Shown here piece after piece: positions 54,737 to 63,869 of a DNA stretch of 64,000 bases. How positions within the stretch are numbered: position 1 is the first letter of the stretch; the number at the start of each line of letters is the position of its first letter. The stretch is taken from positions 1-64,000 of the forward strand of contig JADEXJ010000002.1 of the NCBI GenBank assembly GCA_015207195.1, written 5' to 3'. This stretch comes from Pleurocapsales cyanobacterium LEGE 10410. GTDB taxonomy: Bacteria > Cyanobacteriota > Cyanobacteriia > Cyanobacteriales > Xenococcaceae. The position numbers were made by a program, and so were the translations under genes. Under the pieces are notes generated by a model. It was not told the DNA's origin and ran no database searches. It saw only the letters and a program-made list of their open reading frames with translations.

Positions 54737-55714
54737 ATGATGGGATCAACCAAAAAAATGTATACAGTTAGCCTAATCCGAGCCGAGACTTACGAACTAA
54801 AAGAATTGCGATCGCGCATCGAATATTTAATCGAACCCTTGGGGGGAATTCAATCACTCGTCAAACCAGGCGATCGCGTATTGCTCAAACCCAATTTGCT
54901 GACTGGGAGTCGTCCCACCAAAGAATGTATCACTCGTCCAGAAATAATATACTGTGTTGCTCAGTTAGTAAAAGAAGCAGGAGGTCAACCCTTTTTAGGA
55001 GACAGCCCCGCCTTTGGTAGCGCGAGGGGAGTGGCAAAGGCTAATGGCTATTTACCCTTATGCGAAGAATTGGATTTGCCCATCGTTGAATTCAAAGGTC
55101 AGCGTTATCAAACACAAAACGAGAACTTCCAGCATCTGAGACTATCAAAAGAAGCCATGGATGCCGATGTCGTAATTAATTTACCCAAGGTAAAGTCCCA
55201 TATGCAGTTGACCATGACTTTGGGGGTTAAAAACCTGTTTGGCTGTGTCCCTGGCAAAATGAAGGCATGGTGGCACATGGAAGCAGGGAAAGATGCCGAT
55301 CGCTTTGGCGAGATGATTGTCGAAACAGCTAAGGCGATCGCTCCCGATTTGACTATTATCGACGGTATTATCGGTCATCAAGGGAATGGTCCTAGCGGTG
55401 GCGAACCCAGAGATTTGGGAGTTTTAGGCGCATCTTGCGATGTTTTTGCCCTAGATCGCGCGGTGATCGATCTTCTCAATGTCGATCCTCAGACTGTTCC
55501 TACTTTGGTTGCTCAGTTTAAACAAGGATTGTGTACCGAACTTTCAGAAATTGAGTTTCCCTACTGTAGACCAGCCGATTTGCAGGTATCAGACTGGAAG
55601 TTACCCGATGCCCTAATGCCAATTGACTTTGGACTTCCCCGTGTCTTGCGATCGACCTTTAAGAATTTTTATATTCGCTTTATCAAAGAGCCGATGAAAA
55701 TTTATGGCAAGTGA
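54737..55714 (+). CDS. DUF362 family protein
   Basis: 325 residues from ATG 54737, which has GGAG 6 nt upstream; the TTG at 54725 is less likely. It carries the DUF362 core: VKPGDRVLLKPNLLTG, GDSPAFGSARGVAKANGY, VVINLPKVKSHMQLTMTLGVKN and GHQGNGPSGGEPRDLG. No ferredoxin cysteines are present, unlike some DUF362 proteins. Function is unknown. It follows the structured segment, which could be its leader. Confidence 0.86.
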   Translation: MMGSTKKMYTVSLIRAETYELKELRSRIEYLIEPLGGIQSLVKPGDRVLLKPNLLTGSRPTKECITRPEIIYCVAQLVKEAGGQPFLGDSPAFGSARGVAKANGYLPLCEELDLPIVEFKGQRYQTQNENFQHLRLSKEAMDADVVINLPKVKSHMQLTMTLGVKNLFGCVPGKMKAWWHMEAGKDADRFGEMIVETAKAIAPDLTIIDGIIGHQGNGPSGGEPRDLGVLGASCDVFALDRAVIDLLNVDPQTVPTLVAQFKQGLCTELSEIEFPYCRPADLQVSDWKLPDALMPIDFGLPRVLRSTFKNFYIRFIKEPMKIYGK

Positions 55715-55719
55715 GTTCG

Positions 55720-55760
55720 GAATTAGTAAGGAGCGTAGCGACGTTAGTAGTTAGTAGAAT
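55720..55760. repeat. GGAGCGTAGCGACG-type repeat, second copy
   Basis: GGAGCGTAGCGACGTTAGTAG closely matches the copy at 31585-31620 and also follows a gene stop. The TAGTAGTTAG tail is heptamer-like. Confidence 0.65.
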
Positions 55761-55959
55761 GACTAACTACTAACCACTAATAGATAACCTATACCAACGC
55801 CGATTTAGCATGAGACACATCGCCGTCAAAATATTCCTCGCTCGGACTATTGACTCGATAAAAAATCAAAGAGTTAATTAAGGAACGAATCGTAAATAGA
55901 GAAACTGCGCTAGCCTTCTTTTAGTGAAATAAGTAAATCTTTGGGGCAAGTTGAATACT

Positions 55960-57414
55960 ATGGCAAAAAGAACTTTTGGTGTAATTGGTTTAGCCGTCAT
56001 GGGGGAAAATCTCGCCCTCAACGTAGAAAGTCGTGGCTTTCCGATTGCCGTATATAACCGTACCGCTGCCAAAACTGAAAAATTTATGGAAACGCGGGCG
56101 CAGGACAAAGATATTAAAGCTGCTTATTCTCTAGAAGAGTTTGTTCAAACCTTAGAACGTCCTCGCAACATTCTGGTAATGGTTAAAGCAGGGAAACCCG
56201 TAGACGCAGTTATTGGGCAATTAAAACCTCTGTTGGACGAAGGAGATACCATTATTGATGGTGGAAACTCTCTCTATGAAGATACTGAAAGACGCACCAA
56301 AGATTTAGAGTCTTCGGGATTAGGTTTTGTCGGAATGGGTGTCAGTGGCGGAGAAGAAGGCGCACTCAATGGACCAAGTTTGATGCCTGGAGGGACAGAA
56401 TCTGGTTATCGTGACTTGGAACCAATCTTAACTAAAATTGCTGCCCAGGTAGATGATGGTCCTTGTGTTACCTATATTGGTCCTGGTGGTGCGGGTCACT
56501 ATGTCAAAATGGTACATAATGGCATCGAGTATGGTGATATGCAGTTAATTGCTGAAGCCTACGATCTGATGAAAAACACTTTAGGTTTGTCTGCCGACGA
56601 GCTAGAAAAAGTGTTTACCGAGTGGAATAAGACTGAAGAGCTAAATTCTTTCTTAATTGAAATCACTGCCGATATTTTTACTAATCTCGATCCTGAAACC
56701 AAAAAACCTTTGGTAGATTTTATTTTGGATGCAGCGGGGCAAAAAGGAACGGGACGCTGGACTGTAGTAAGTTCTCTAGAGTTGGGTGTACCAATTCCTA
56801 CCATGTATGCTGCGGTTAACGCTCGTGTAATGTCATCCTATAAAGAGGAACGGGTGGCAGCTTCTAAAGAAATTGAGGCTTCAGTAAGCAAATATGAGGG
56901 AGACAAGCAGGAATTTATCAATAAGGTTAGAGATGCTCTATACTGCTCTAAAATGTGTTCTTATGCTCAAGGAATGGCTCTGTTGAGTAAAGCATCGGCG
57001 GAATTTAACTTTAATCTCGATTTAGCAGAAATAGCGCGAATCTGGAAGGGAGGCTGTATTATTCGGGCTGGTTTCTTAGACAAGATCAAACAAGCCTTCA
57101 ATGACAACCCTAATCTTGCCAATCTACTATTAGCCCCCGAATTTAAGCAGTCAATTCTCGATCGCCAATCTGCCTGGCGCGAAGTCTTGGCAACCGCGAA
57201 CCAGCTGGGTATTGCAGTTCCTGCGTTTAGCTCTTCCTTAGACTATTTTGATAGCTATCGTCGTGCTAGTTTGCCTCAAAACCTAACTCAAGCACAAAGA
57301 GATTACTTTGGCGCACATACCTATGAAAGAGTCGATCGCCCTAGAGGTGAATTTGTTCATACAGAATGGACGAGAGTGGACGAGAAATCTTTACAGACAG
57401 GTAATACAGACTAA
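55960..57414 (+). CDS. gnd: 6-phosphogluconate dehydrogenase, decarboxylating
   Basis: 484 residues from ATG 55960; a TTG at 55951 is possible but less favoured. The NADP-binding start FGVIGLAVMGENLALNVESRG, FVGMGVSGGEEGALNGPSLMPGG, GHYVKMVHNGIEYGDMQLI and the C-terminal RDYFGAHTYERVDRP are diagnostic. It oxidises 6-phosphogluconate to ribulose 5-phosphate, giving NADPH in the oxidative pentose phosphate pathway. Single-gene unit with a strong terminator. Confidence 0.97.
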   Translation: MAKRTFGVIGLAVMGENLALNVESRGFPIAVYNRTAAKTEKFMETRAQDKDIKAAYSLEEFVQTLERPRNILVMVKAGKPVDAVIGQLKPLLDEGDTIIDGGNSLYEDTERRTKDLESSGLGFVGMGVSGGEEGALNGPSLMPGGTESGYRDLEPILTKIAAQVDDGPCVTYIGPGGAGHYVKMVHNGIEYGDMQLIAEAYDLMKNTLGLSADELEKVFTEWNKTEELNSFLIEITADIFTNLDPETKKPLVDFILDAAGQKGTGRWTVVSSLELGVPIPTMYAAVNARVMSSYKEERVAASKEIEASVSKYEGDKQEFINKVRDALYCSKMCSYAQGMALLSKASAEFNFNLDLAEIARIWKGGCIIRAGFLDKIKQAFNDNPNLANLLLAPEFKQSILDRQSAWREVLATANQLGIAVPAFSSSLDYFDSYRRASLPQNLTQAQRDYFGAHTYERVDRPRGEFVHTEWTRVDEKSLQTGNTD

Positions 57415-57451
57415 TCTACATAACCTCAGTAGTTTAAATTAAATCAGACTA

Positions 57452-57483
57452 GGGACATGGCAATTGTCATGTCCTATTTTTTT
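57452..57483 (+). terminator. Terminator of gnd
   Basis: GGACATG (57453-57459) and CATGTCC (57468-57474) flank a small CAATTG palindrome and are followed by a seven-T run (57477-57483). Confidence 0.88.
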
Positions 57484-57584
57484 GCGACAAAGTGCAGTAT
57501 TTGTTACAAATTCAAGTAAGCTAAATAATTATGCTGGTTTTATATCCGTACAAAGTTACGTTAGGACAGATTAGTTATCTGCTC

Positions 57585-57690
57585 AGAAGTAGTGAGTAGG
57601 AAGTAGTCCCTAAAGGGATACATAGCGAAGTGTATCCTTTAGGACTTCGCTATGAGTAGTGAGTAGGGGGTAGTGAGTAGTAATTTTTAA
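57585..57690. repeat. Composite repeat: heptamers around a CCCTAAAGGG hairpin
   Basis: GTAGTGA/GTAGGAA heptamers flank a hairpin made of TCCCTAAAGGGATACA and TGTATCCTTTAGGA. Similar hairpin arms are at 34735-34775 and 34918-34931. It lies between gnd and the GCS2-type gene. Confidence 0.75.
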
Positions 57691-57720
57691 GAATGTTCTA
57701 ACGCTAATACGTAACGCTAT

Positions 57721-59061
57721 ATGAAGGACAACAACTCTCGTCTGGGACTGGAACAAGAATTTTTTATTGTAGACACTGAAGGGTTTTTATCTCATCGTGC
57801 CGACGAATTTTTAGAAAATTGTTGGAACATCGCCCAAGCGAGCGATCGCCCCACTAACTGTTTTGCCCCCGAATTTGTTAAAAGCATTGTTGAGATTAAT
57901 ACCGTTCCCGTTAATAGTTTTGCCGAACTAACCACAGAATATCTCGACCTCTTAAAAATATTATTAAAAGTTGCTCGCCAGTTAGAACTACGGGTTTATC
58001 CTCTATCTACTTATCCGTTATACGCTACTCCCGTCATGCGGAATAAGCCTAATTATCACCTGCAAGTACGCACTGTGGGGGAGGGCAGATTCGACAATGC
58101 AGCCAAATGTACGGGGACGCATATTCACCTGGATTTACCTGACAACGTAGTTGATCGCCAGATCGGTATTGCCTATGATTCTTCTCCTGAAGCGAGAAAC
58201 AGGGTGTTAAATATATATAATTTAGCTACGGCATTTGATGCTGCGATAATTGCCCTATCTCGCGCCTGTCCTTTTTACGATGGAACAGTTGCAGGAAAAG
58301 CGATGCGGACAATTCACTATCGAGGAAGCAAGGAATTTAGTTGGCAGGGGGTTTATACCGAACTTCAATCTGTAGGCGGTTTGATGCCCTATGCTGAAAC
58401 TGTAGAAGACTTAATCCGACAGCTATTTCATCGCTATCATAGCTGGCTGCAAGCAATGGAACTGGCGGGGGTAGCCAGACAAATGTTTTTGGATTCTGGG
58501 GGTGAATTGTTGACTGCGGGATGGAATCCAATTCGACTGAATTCTATCGGTACGGTAGAACTGAGGGGGGCAGACAGTAACTATCCGCAGATTACTTTGG
58601 CACTTGTGGCATTGGTTTCTGAAGCTGCCAATCGAGTACGGCGCGAAAATATCACCGTTAGACCGAAAACGGGGGCAAAAACGTTTGAACTACAAGGGCA
58701 AGAGTTAAGCGTACCCGAATTCGACTATTTAAATAACGAGCTGCTATACGCTGCGGTTACAGAAGGCATACAAAATGCAGCAGTCAAAGACTATCTCGAT
58801 TCAATTTTAGAATTTAGCTGCCAAAATTGCCAAACCAACAAATATTTAACCGAATTTAAAACCAAATTAGGACAATACACCACTACCGAAACCCAATTGC
58901 TGAAAAAGTTTCCTACCACTACAGGCACGATCTCCCAAGAAAAAGGTCTGGCTTTAGTTCGGTACTGTTGCGATCGCCTGGAAGAAGAAGTAAATTATCT
59001 CAGTTCTCAGCAACCCGATAAAGAAGCTTTGATGACTAACTTGGATGAGGTGAACGAGTAG
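57721..59061 (+). CDS. GCS2-type glutamate-cysteine ligase / carboxylate-amine ligase
   Basis: 446 residues. GCS2 landmarks are LGLEQEFFIVD (metal-binding Glu pair), PEFVKSIVEINT, YPLYATPVMRNKPNYHLQVR and CTGTHIHLDLP. The C-terminal half has WNPIRLNSIGTVELRGADSN. Members make gamma-glutamylcysteine or join other carboxylates and amines. It is longer than the standard cyanobacterial GshA (about 380 residues), so it may be a paralogue. No glutathione synthetase is adjacent. Confidence 0.8.
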   Translation: MKDNNSRLGLEQEFFIVDTEGFLSHRADEFLENCWNIAQASDRPTNCFAPEFVKSIVEINTVPVNSFAELTTEYLDLLKILLKVARQLELRVYPLSTYPLYATPVMRNKPNYHLQVRTVGEGRFDNAAKCTGTHIHLDLPDNVVDRQIGIAYDSSPEARNRVLNIYNLATAFDAAIIALSRACPFYDGTVAGKAMRTIHYRGSKEFSWQGVYTELQSVGGLMPYAETVEDLIRQLFHRYHSWLQAMELAGVARQMFLDSGGELLTAGWNPIRLNSIGTVELRGADSNYPQITLALVALVSEAANRVRRENITVRPKTGAKTFELQGQELSVPEFDYLNNELLYAAVTEGIQNAAVKDYLDSILEFSCQNCQTNKYLTEFKTKLGQYTTTETQLLKKFPTTTGTISQEKGLALVRYCCDRLEEEVNYLSSQQPDKEALMTNLDEVNE

Positions 59062-59246
59062 AAGAATCGGCAATGATGTTTTTTAGACTTCCCTTGAATC
59101 TATTATTAAAATAATGCTTTAACTACAGCAATTACTAAATCCTACTGGACTGACACAGCTAAAATAGTGTAATAAACGAGCGGAAAAAACCAGGACTATC
59201 TGCTATATCTCAAAAACCCAATCACTTGTTGGTAAGCAAGCAAATC

Positions 59247-59276
59247 ATCTGCGTTCATCTGTGTTTATCTGCGGAC
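59247..59276 (+). repeat. Dispersed ATCTGTG-type repeat, copy 4
   Basis: ATCTGCGTTC, ATCTGTGTTT and ATCTGCGGAC units, with the same flanks as copy 2 (a GTAAGCAAGCAAATC-like lead and an ATCTAATCC tail). It lies just downstream of the GntR gene, between convergent genes. Confidence 0.8.
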
Positions 59277-59288
59277 AAATCTAATCCA

Positions 59289-60035
59289 TCAAATTAACCT
59301 TGACGCGCCACTACGCTGATTGACTGAATAACAAAAGCGATCGCCACGAGAAATTGACTCACCAAAAACCACGGGACGATTTTGATTAATATAAGCCGTG
59401 TGGCGATAAACTAGCAGAGGATGACCCAGAGGCACGTCTAAATATTCGCTCAGCTCTAGGCTGGCATTGGTGCATTCAATCACCGCTGCTACTCGTTCTA
59501 TTGCTATGTCGTTTCGTTCTAAGACAGGAAAAGTCATGTTTTGCTGTAACTCTGCTGCAAACTTTTCGGCAATGTCGGGCAGAATGTAGGTGATATCGAC
59601 ACATCCAGGTACGTTATCCGTCAGTAAAAGTTTCTTTTGTAGATAAGCAGTGGGGTTGTCGGGGGGTAGTTGCAGGATGTTTTGGACTTCTTCGGATACG
59701 GTAACGGGTTCAAAAGTGAGATTTTGAATTGATAGCTTAATCCCCTGTCGGGCTAAGTCTTCTTCGAGAAAGGTTAGCGGGTTAGATAGGGTATAGGTTA
59801 CTTTTCCTTTCTCGGCAACAAACGCCCCTTTTCCTTGGTGGGTAACGACTAAACCTTGTTTGACTAAATTGGCGATCGCTTTTCTAATCGTAATTCGGCT
59901 TACCTGAAACTCGGCGATTAACTCTCTCTCGCTGGGCAATTTCGCCCCTGGTAAGTAATCACCGTTAATAATTCGCTGGTGTATTTGTTCGGAAATATCT
60001 ACGTGAAGCGGTATTTGCTTGTGCTTGCTAGCCAA
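59289..60035 (-). CDS. GntR/HutC-subfamily transcriptional regulator (UTRA domain)
   Basis: 248 residues. The winged-helix DNA-binding domain occupies about residues 1-75 (PGAKLPSERELIAEFQVSRI, TIRKAIANLVKQGLVVTHQGKGAF). A UTRA effector domain follows (about 95-240, LSNPLTFLEEDLARQGIKLS, PLLVYRHTAYINQNRPVVFGES). Such proteins are usually repressors released by a small metabolite. A perfect CTTGT-N4-ACAAG palindrome lies in the divergent gap with the desaturase gene, so self- and neighbour-regulation is likely. The effector is unknown. Confidence 0.92.
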   Translation of the reverse strand: MASKHKQIPLHVDISEQIHQRIINGDYLPGAKLPSERELIAEFQVSRITIRKAIANLVKQGLVVTHQGKGAFVAEKGKVTYTLSNPLTFLEEDLARQGIKLSIQNLTFEPVTVSEEVQNILQLPPDNPTAYLQKKLLLTDNVPGCVDITYILPDIAEKFAAELQQNMTFPVLERNDIAIERVAAVIECTNASLELSEYLDVPLGHPLLVYRHTAYINQNRPVVFGESISRGDRFCYSVNQRSGASRLI

Positions 60036-60102
60036 ATTTATTCAATCGGTCATATTAGTTACTAATTTACTATAACAACTTGCTGCGATCGGGCTATAAT
60101 CA

Positions 60103-60118
60103 ACTTGTTATGACAAGT
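60103..60118. promoter_or_regulatory. Operator-like palindrome, probable GntR/HutC site
   Basis: ACTTGT-TATG-ACAAGT is a perfect 6-4-6 palindrome and matches the CTTGT-N4-ACAAG form of HutC operators. It begins 3 nt after TATAAT (60095-60100), a good -10 candidate for the desaturase gene, and ends 20 nt before its start. Binding there would block transcription. Confidence 0.65.
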
Positions 60119-60138
60119 GGTAACAGAGCAGTTAAATT

Positions 60139-61068
60139 ATGGTTAGTAAGATCGAAACTCAGTCCAAATCGCCAGTTAACAAGTCGAGACAAATTCTTAA
60201 GGCGCAGGAATTGAAAGCTTTGAACACTCGTTCTAATTGGCGAGGATTAATTCAACTAATAGGACACATCTGTGTAATAGGAGTGGGCGGTTATTTGTGG
60301 ACGATGGGGACAAACTGGTTTATCAAAATACCAGCTTTGATTATCTACGGGTTTAGTTTGGCTGCGATGTTTGCCACCCTACACGAATGTTGCCACCGCA
60401 CCGCATTTGCCAACAATCGTCTTAACGATCTGGTAGCTTGGTGGGCTGGAATATTATCTGGCTATAACAGTACTTTCTATCGTCGCTATCACAAATGGCA
60501 TCACCGCTATACGCAAATTGCAGGCAAAGATCCCGAATTAGAAGATCCCAAACCGAATAATCTTAGAGAGTATCTAATAGAGATAAGTGGCTTTAACTGG
60601 TGGATTGGTAAAGTTAAAACTTATTATCAGTTAGCAACAGGAAAGCTAGGAAATCGCCCTTATATCGACGCAGCTGCCAGGGGGGAAGTAATTAAATCAA
60701 TTCGTTTACAGCTTGCAGTATACGGAGGAGCGATCGCCCTTTCCCTCGCCGTCGGTCAACTCTGGTTTATCACCTACTGGTTACTGCCGTTGGCGGTGGG
60801 ACAACCAATTTTACGCTTGATTCTGCTTGCCGAACATACGGGCTGTAGTAACGACAACAACTTTTTAACTAATACTCGCACTACCCTAACCTGGTTTCCC
60901 ATCAAGTTTCTCATGTGGAATATGCCGTTTCACGCCGAACACCATCTTTATCCCTCAATTCCCTTTCACACCTTGCCCCAAGCCCATCAGCAATTAAACA
61001 CACACTTGGCGGTTATCGATCGCGGTTACGTCAACGTTAGTAAAAACATCGTCAAAAATATCCTGTAG
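60139..61068 (+). CDS. Membrane fatty-acid-desaturase-type di-iron protein
   Basis: 309 residues. The three His boxes of membrane desaturases and hydroxylases are clear: HECCH (about 84-88), HKWHH (about 110-114) and HAEHH (about 273-277). At least four hydrophobic helices are present. The ATG has no strong ribosome site. The substrate could be a fatty acid, carotenoid or other lipid-like molecule. It is divergent from the GntR regulator and shares its operator region, so it is probably controlled by it. Confidence 0.85.
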   Translation: MVSKIETQSKSPVNKSRQILKAQELKALNTRSNWRGLIQLIGHICVIGVGGYLWTMGTNWFIKIPALIIYGFSLAAMFATLHECCHRTAFANNRLNDLVAWWAGILSGYNSTFYRRYHKWHHRYTQIAGKDPELEDPKPNNLREYLIEISGFNWWIGKVKTYYQLATGKLGNRPYIDAAARGEVIKSIRLQLAVYGGAIALSLAVGQLWFITYWLLPLAVGQPILRLILLAEHTGCSNDNNFLTNTRTTLTWFPIKFLMWNMPFHAEHHLYPSIPFHTLPQAHQQLNTHLAVIDRGYVNVSKNIVKNIL

Positions 61069-61241
61069 GGGGGAATAGCCGTTCGCCCACAATTTACGAA
61101 CAACAATGCCCGACTAATACGCGATCTCCAATTGTCCCTGCAAATGTGGAGTATATTGCCCAAAGCAAAAATAGCAGATAAAACCTACGGAAGTTATAAG
61201 TAAATTATCGTACAAAGGTAATATCTCAATCTACGCCAATC

Positions 61242-61514
61242 TCAAAGCAATCTAGTAACCATTTCCCCAGTCTCTTTAGACGACACGAGAAGAATTATTT
61301 CAAATTCAGCCAAATCTTCCCAGCGTAAAATCCATTCCTGAAATAAACGAGGATCGTCACATTCCATCAGTTGAAAACAGCGATCCAAGTTAGCCGAAAC
61401 CCAGCTATCCAAATATTTCAAACCTTCGGGCATCATCCGCCCTTGCTGAGAAAAACGCTGATAAATATCTTTTGTTTTACCTGGTTTAAAATGTTCGACC
61501 ACCATAAATAACAT
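61242..61514 (-). CDS. DUF3303 family small protein
   Basis: 90 residues covering the whole domain: MLFMVVEHFKPGKTKDIYQR, GLKYLDSWVSANLDRCFQLM and WILRWEDLAEFEIILLVSS. The family has a ferredoxin-like fold with no known function. It lies alone, divergent from the MetX-like gene 54 nt away. Confidence 0.82.
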   Translation of the reverse strand: MLFMVVEHFKPGKTKDIYQRFSQQGRMMPEGLKYLDSWVSANLDRCFQLMECDDPRLFQEWILRWEDLAEFEIILLVSSKETGEMVTRLL

Positions 61515-61568
61515 TTTCTACTCTCCGATTGAAATTAAAGTTCTCGTTTTTTATTCAATTCCCGCAAC

Positions 61569-62585
61569 ATGAACGAAGCAGCCCAGCAATTTATTATTCA
61601 AGACTTTGCCTTACAGTGCGGAGCGATATTACCCGAAGTAAAGATAGTATATAAAACCTATGGAGAGTTAAAAAGCGATCGCTCTAACGTTATCTTGTAT
61701 CCCACTTCCTACGGGGCGCAACATCCAGATGTAGAATGGTTAATTAATCCTGAGAGTATTCTCGATCCGAGTCAGTATTTTGTTATTATTCCCAATATGC
61801 TGGGTAATGGCTTGTCTAGTTCCCCGAGTAATAACCAAGCCTGTAAATTAGCGGAATCTGGGTTTTACTTTACTCACCTAGACAATGTTCGCGCCCAAAA
61901 ACAACTGCTAGCAGAAGTATTCAGGATAGAAAAGCTGGCTTTAGTCTATGGTTGGTCGATGGGGGCGCAACAGGCTTACCATTGGGGGGCGTTATATCCC
62001 GATCGTGTCGAACGGATTGTTGCTTTGTGTGGTACTGCCAAAACTACCGACCACAATAAGATTTTCTTACAAAGTTTGCGAACCGCTCTTACCGCCGATC
62101 CAGCCTGGAATGGTCAGAGATTTGATGTTATACCCGATCGCGGTTTTACAGCTTTTGCCAGAATCTATGCAAGTTGGGCAGCATCTCAAGCCTACTATCG
62201 CCAGGGAATCTATTATCAGCTTGGCTACGAGTCGTTAGAAGATTATTTACTGCGGGGTTGGGAAGCCAATTATCGCAAGCGCGATCCGCATAACTTGTTA
62301 GCAGCGATCGATACATGGTTACATTGCGACGTGAGTGATAATCCTACTTACCAAGGAGATTATACTCAGGCACTCAAGTCAATTACCGCCAAAACTTTAG
62401 TCATGCCGTCTAAGACAGATTTATACTTTACTCCAGAAGACTGTCAGGCTGAAGCAGATTTGATTCCTTATGCCGAATATCTCCCCATTCCTTCCATTTG
62501 GGGACATCGGGCGGGAAATCCCTATCAAAACCCTGAAGACGAGATGTTTATTAGAAAAGCAGTAAGAGAATTATTGACTGCCTGA
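61569..62585 (+). CDS. MetX-like alpha/beta hydrolase
   Basis: 338 residues. It is related to homoserine O-acetyltransferase by fold. The nucleophile elbow is GWSMG (Ser130), with Asp in PSKTDLYF and His in WGHRAGNP near the C-terminus. The usual MetX markers for homoserine binding are not convincing, and no methionine gene is nearby, so a general acyl-transfer or hydrolase role is safer. The N-terminus (FALQCGAILPEVKIVYKTYG) is typical of this subgroup. Confidence 0.85.
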   Translation: MNEAAQQFIIQDFALQCGAILPEVKIVYKTYGELKSDRSNVILYPTSYGAQHPDVEWLINPESILDPSQYFVIIPNMLGNGLSSSPSNNQACKLAESGFYFTHLDNVRAQKQLLAEVFRIEKLALVYGWSMGAQQAYHWGALYPDRVERIVALCGTAKTTDHNKIFLQSLRTALTADPAWNGQRFDVIPDRGFTAFARIYASWAASQAYYRQGIYYQLGYESLEDYLLRGWEANYRKRDPHNLLAAIDTWLHCDVSDNPTYQGDYTQALKSITAKTLVMPSKTDLYFTPEDCQAEADLIPYAEYLPIPSIWGHRAGNPYQNPEDEMFIRKAVRELLTA

Positions 62586-62947
62586 TTAGCTGTTTTAATC
62601 TTATTTACTGATGTTACGCACTCATCGATCTATGATGACTGGGGAAAGGTTAAAGGTTAAAGGATCAATTAGTCTGTTTACATAGCTCATCGAAACCACC
62701 TATTTTCCGTTATGTTGCGTAAGGTCAGTTATTTATAACCCCATGGCTTCATCCTAATGATAATTAATATAACGTCCACAGATGAACACAGATAAACGCA
62801 GATAGATTAGTTGGTTTTTCTACAAATTGAATTTTACTCAATGTATTGATTAGCCGTGTAAAAGACTGTAAACGGAGCAATAGTTTTCTCTGAAGTTGTT
62901 AATATTGATAAAACTATTGACTAATCCCGAATAATAGTCTTGTAATT
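62586..62947. other. Gap with an inverted dispersed repeat
   Basis: 62774-62803 is copy 5 of the ATCTGTG-type repeat, in reverse orientation (GTCCACAGAT first). No gene is seen in the 362 nt; the convergent genes on both sides end here. Confidence 0.6.
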
Positions 62948-63724
62948 TCAAGCAATTTTTTCTTTAGGACTATTGCGCCACAACTGGGGAGACGTTCCAT
63001 GTAAGCGTTTAAATTGACGGATGAAATAGCCTGTATCTATATAGCCAGTTTTTTTGGCAATTTGAGTTACCGATTGTTCGGTATTTAATAATAGTTGTCG
63101 TGCCGTATCCATCCGACACTCAATGATCCATTGTTTTACGGTGCGCCCAGTTTTTTGACGGACTAAACAAGTTAAATAAGCAGGAGAATAGCCGAGGGCA
63201 GCAGCAACTTCTTTTAGTTCGAGTGGTTGATGATAGTTTGCTTCGATGAACTCAAAAACTTTGGCTATTCTACTACATCTAGGTACATTAACCTTGTCGA
63301 AAAACGATTGGGAATTAAAATCAGAATGATGATGGGCGTAACTTTTTTGTAATTCTTCTTTTCTTTTTAATCTGGTTGCAATTGCATTCAGCAAACGATC
63401 TACAGTACAGGGTTTAGTTAAATAATCTTCTGCGCCTAAATTCATGCCAAATCTTATATCGAACAGATCGACTTTTGCTGTTAAAAAGATAATGGGAATA
63501 GCAATAGTAGATAGCTGCTGACGCAAGCTTGAAAGCACTTCATAGCCATCAACTTCTGGCATCATAATGTCACAAACAATCAGATCGGGGTGGTATTTTT
63601 GGGCTAATTCTAACCCCGTTTTTCCATTGTCCGCTTCAATCGCTTTAAAACCTTCAAATTTTAAAGAATTGAGTAAAACTTTTCGTGTCTGTGCTTCATC
63701 TTCTATAACTAAAATTGTCTTCAT
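62948..63724 (-). CDS. Response regulator with AraC-type DNA-binding domain
   Basis: 258 residues. The receiver domain (about 1-120) has the acidic pair IEDE, phospho-acceptor Asp52 (VCDIMMPEVDG), FLTAK and YLTKP. The AraC-type helix-turn-helix pair follows (about 155-250, LKEVAAALGYSPAYLTCLVR, VTQIAKKTGYIDTGYFIRQF). A sensor-like gene starts divergently at 63870, so the two may form a two-component system. Target genes are unknown. Confidence 0.93.
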   Translation of the reverse strand: MKTILVIEDEAQTRKVLLNSLKFEGFKAIEADNGKTGLELAQKYHPDLIVCDIMMPEVDGYEVLSSLRQQLSTIAIPIIFLTAKVDLFDIRFGMNLGAEDYLTKPCTVDRLLNAIATRLKRKEELQKSYAHHHSDFNSQSFFDKVNVPRCSRIAKVFEFIEANYHQPLELKEVAAALGYSPAYLTCLVRQKTGRTVKQWIIECRMDTARQLLLNTEQSVTQIAKKTGYIDTGYFIRQFKRLHGTSPQLWRNSPKEKIA

Positions 63725-63869
63725 ATTTAGTTACGTTTTCTAAATTCAATTCAGCCTTATCATTTCTAATAAATACTCGAACGGTAATGGAAGTAGTAGC
63801 AAAAGATACAATTACTTCTGAACCTAAGCGAGCAACAAGCAGTGATTTTTTAACCAGCAATTTTTCAAC

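Noticed and set aside
45714-57690. Heptamer repeat blocks as CRISPR arrays
   Set aside because: Units are 7 bp with no spacers, and no cas genes are in the window.
62986-63000. Another copy of the GAGACGTTCCATG palindrome
   Set aside because: It is only a 13-bp match without the second arm and lies in conserved coding sequence of the response regulator.
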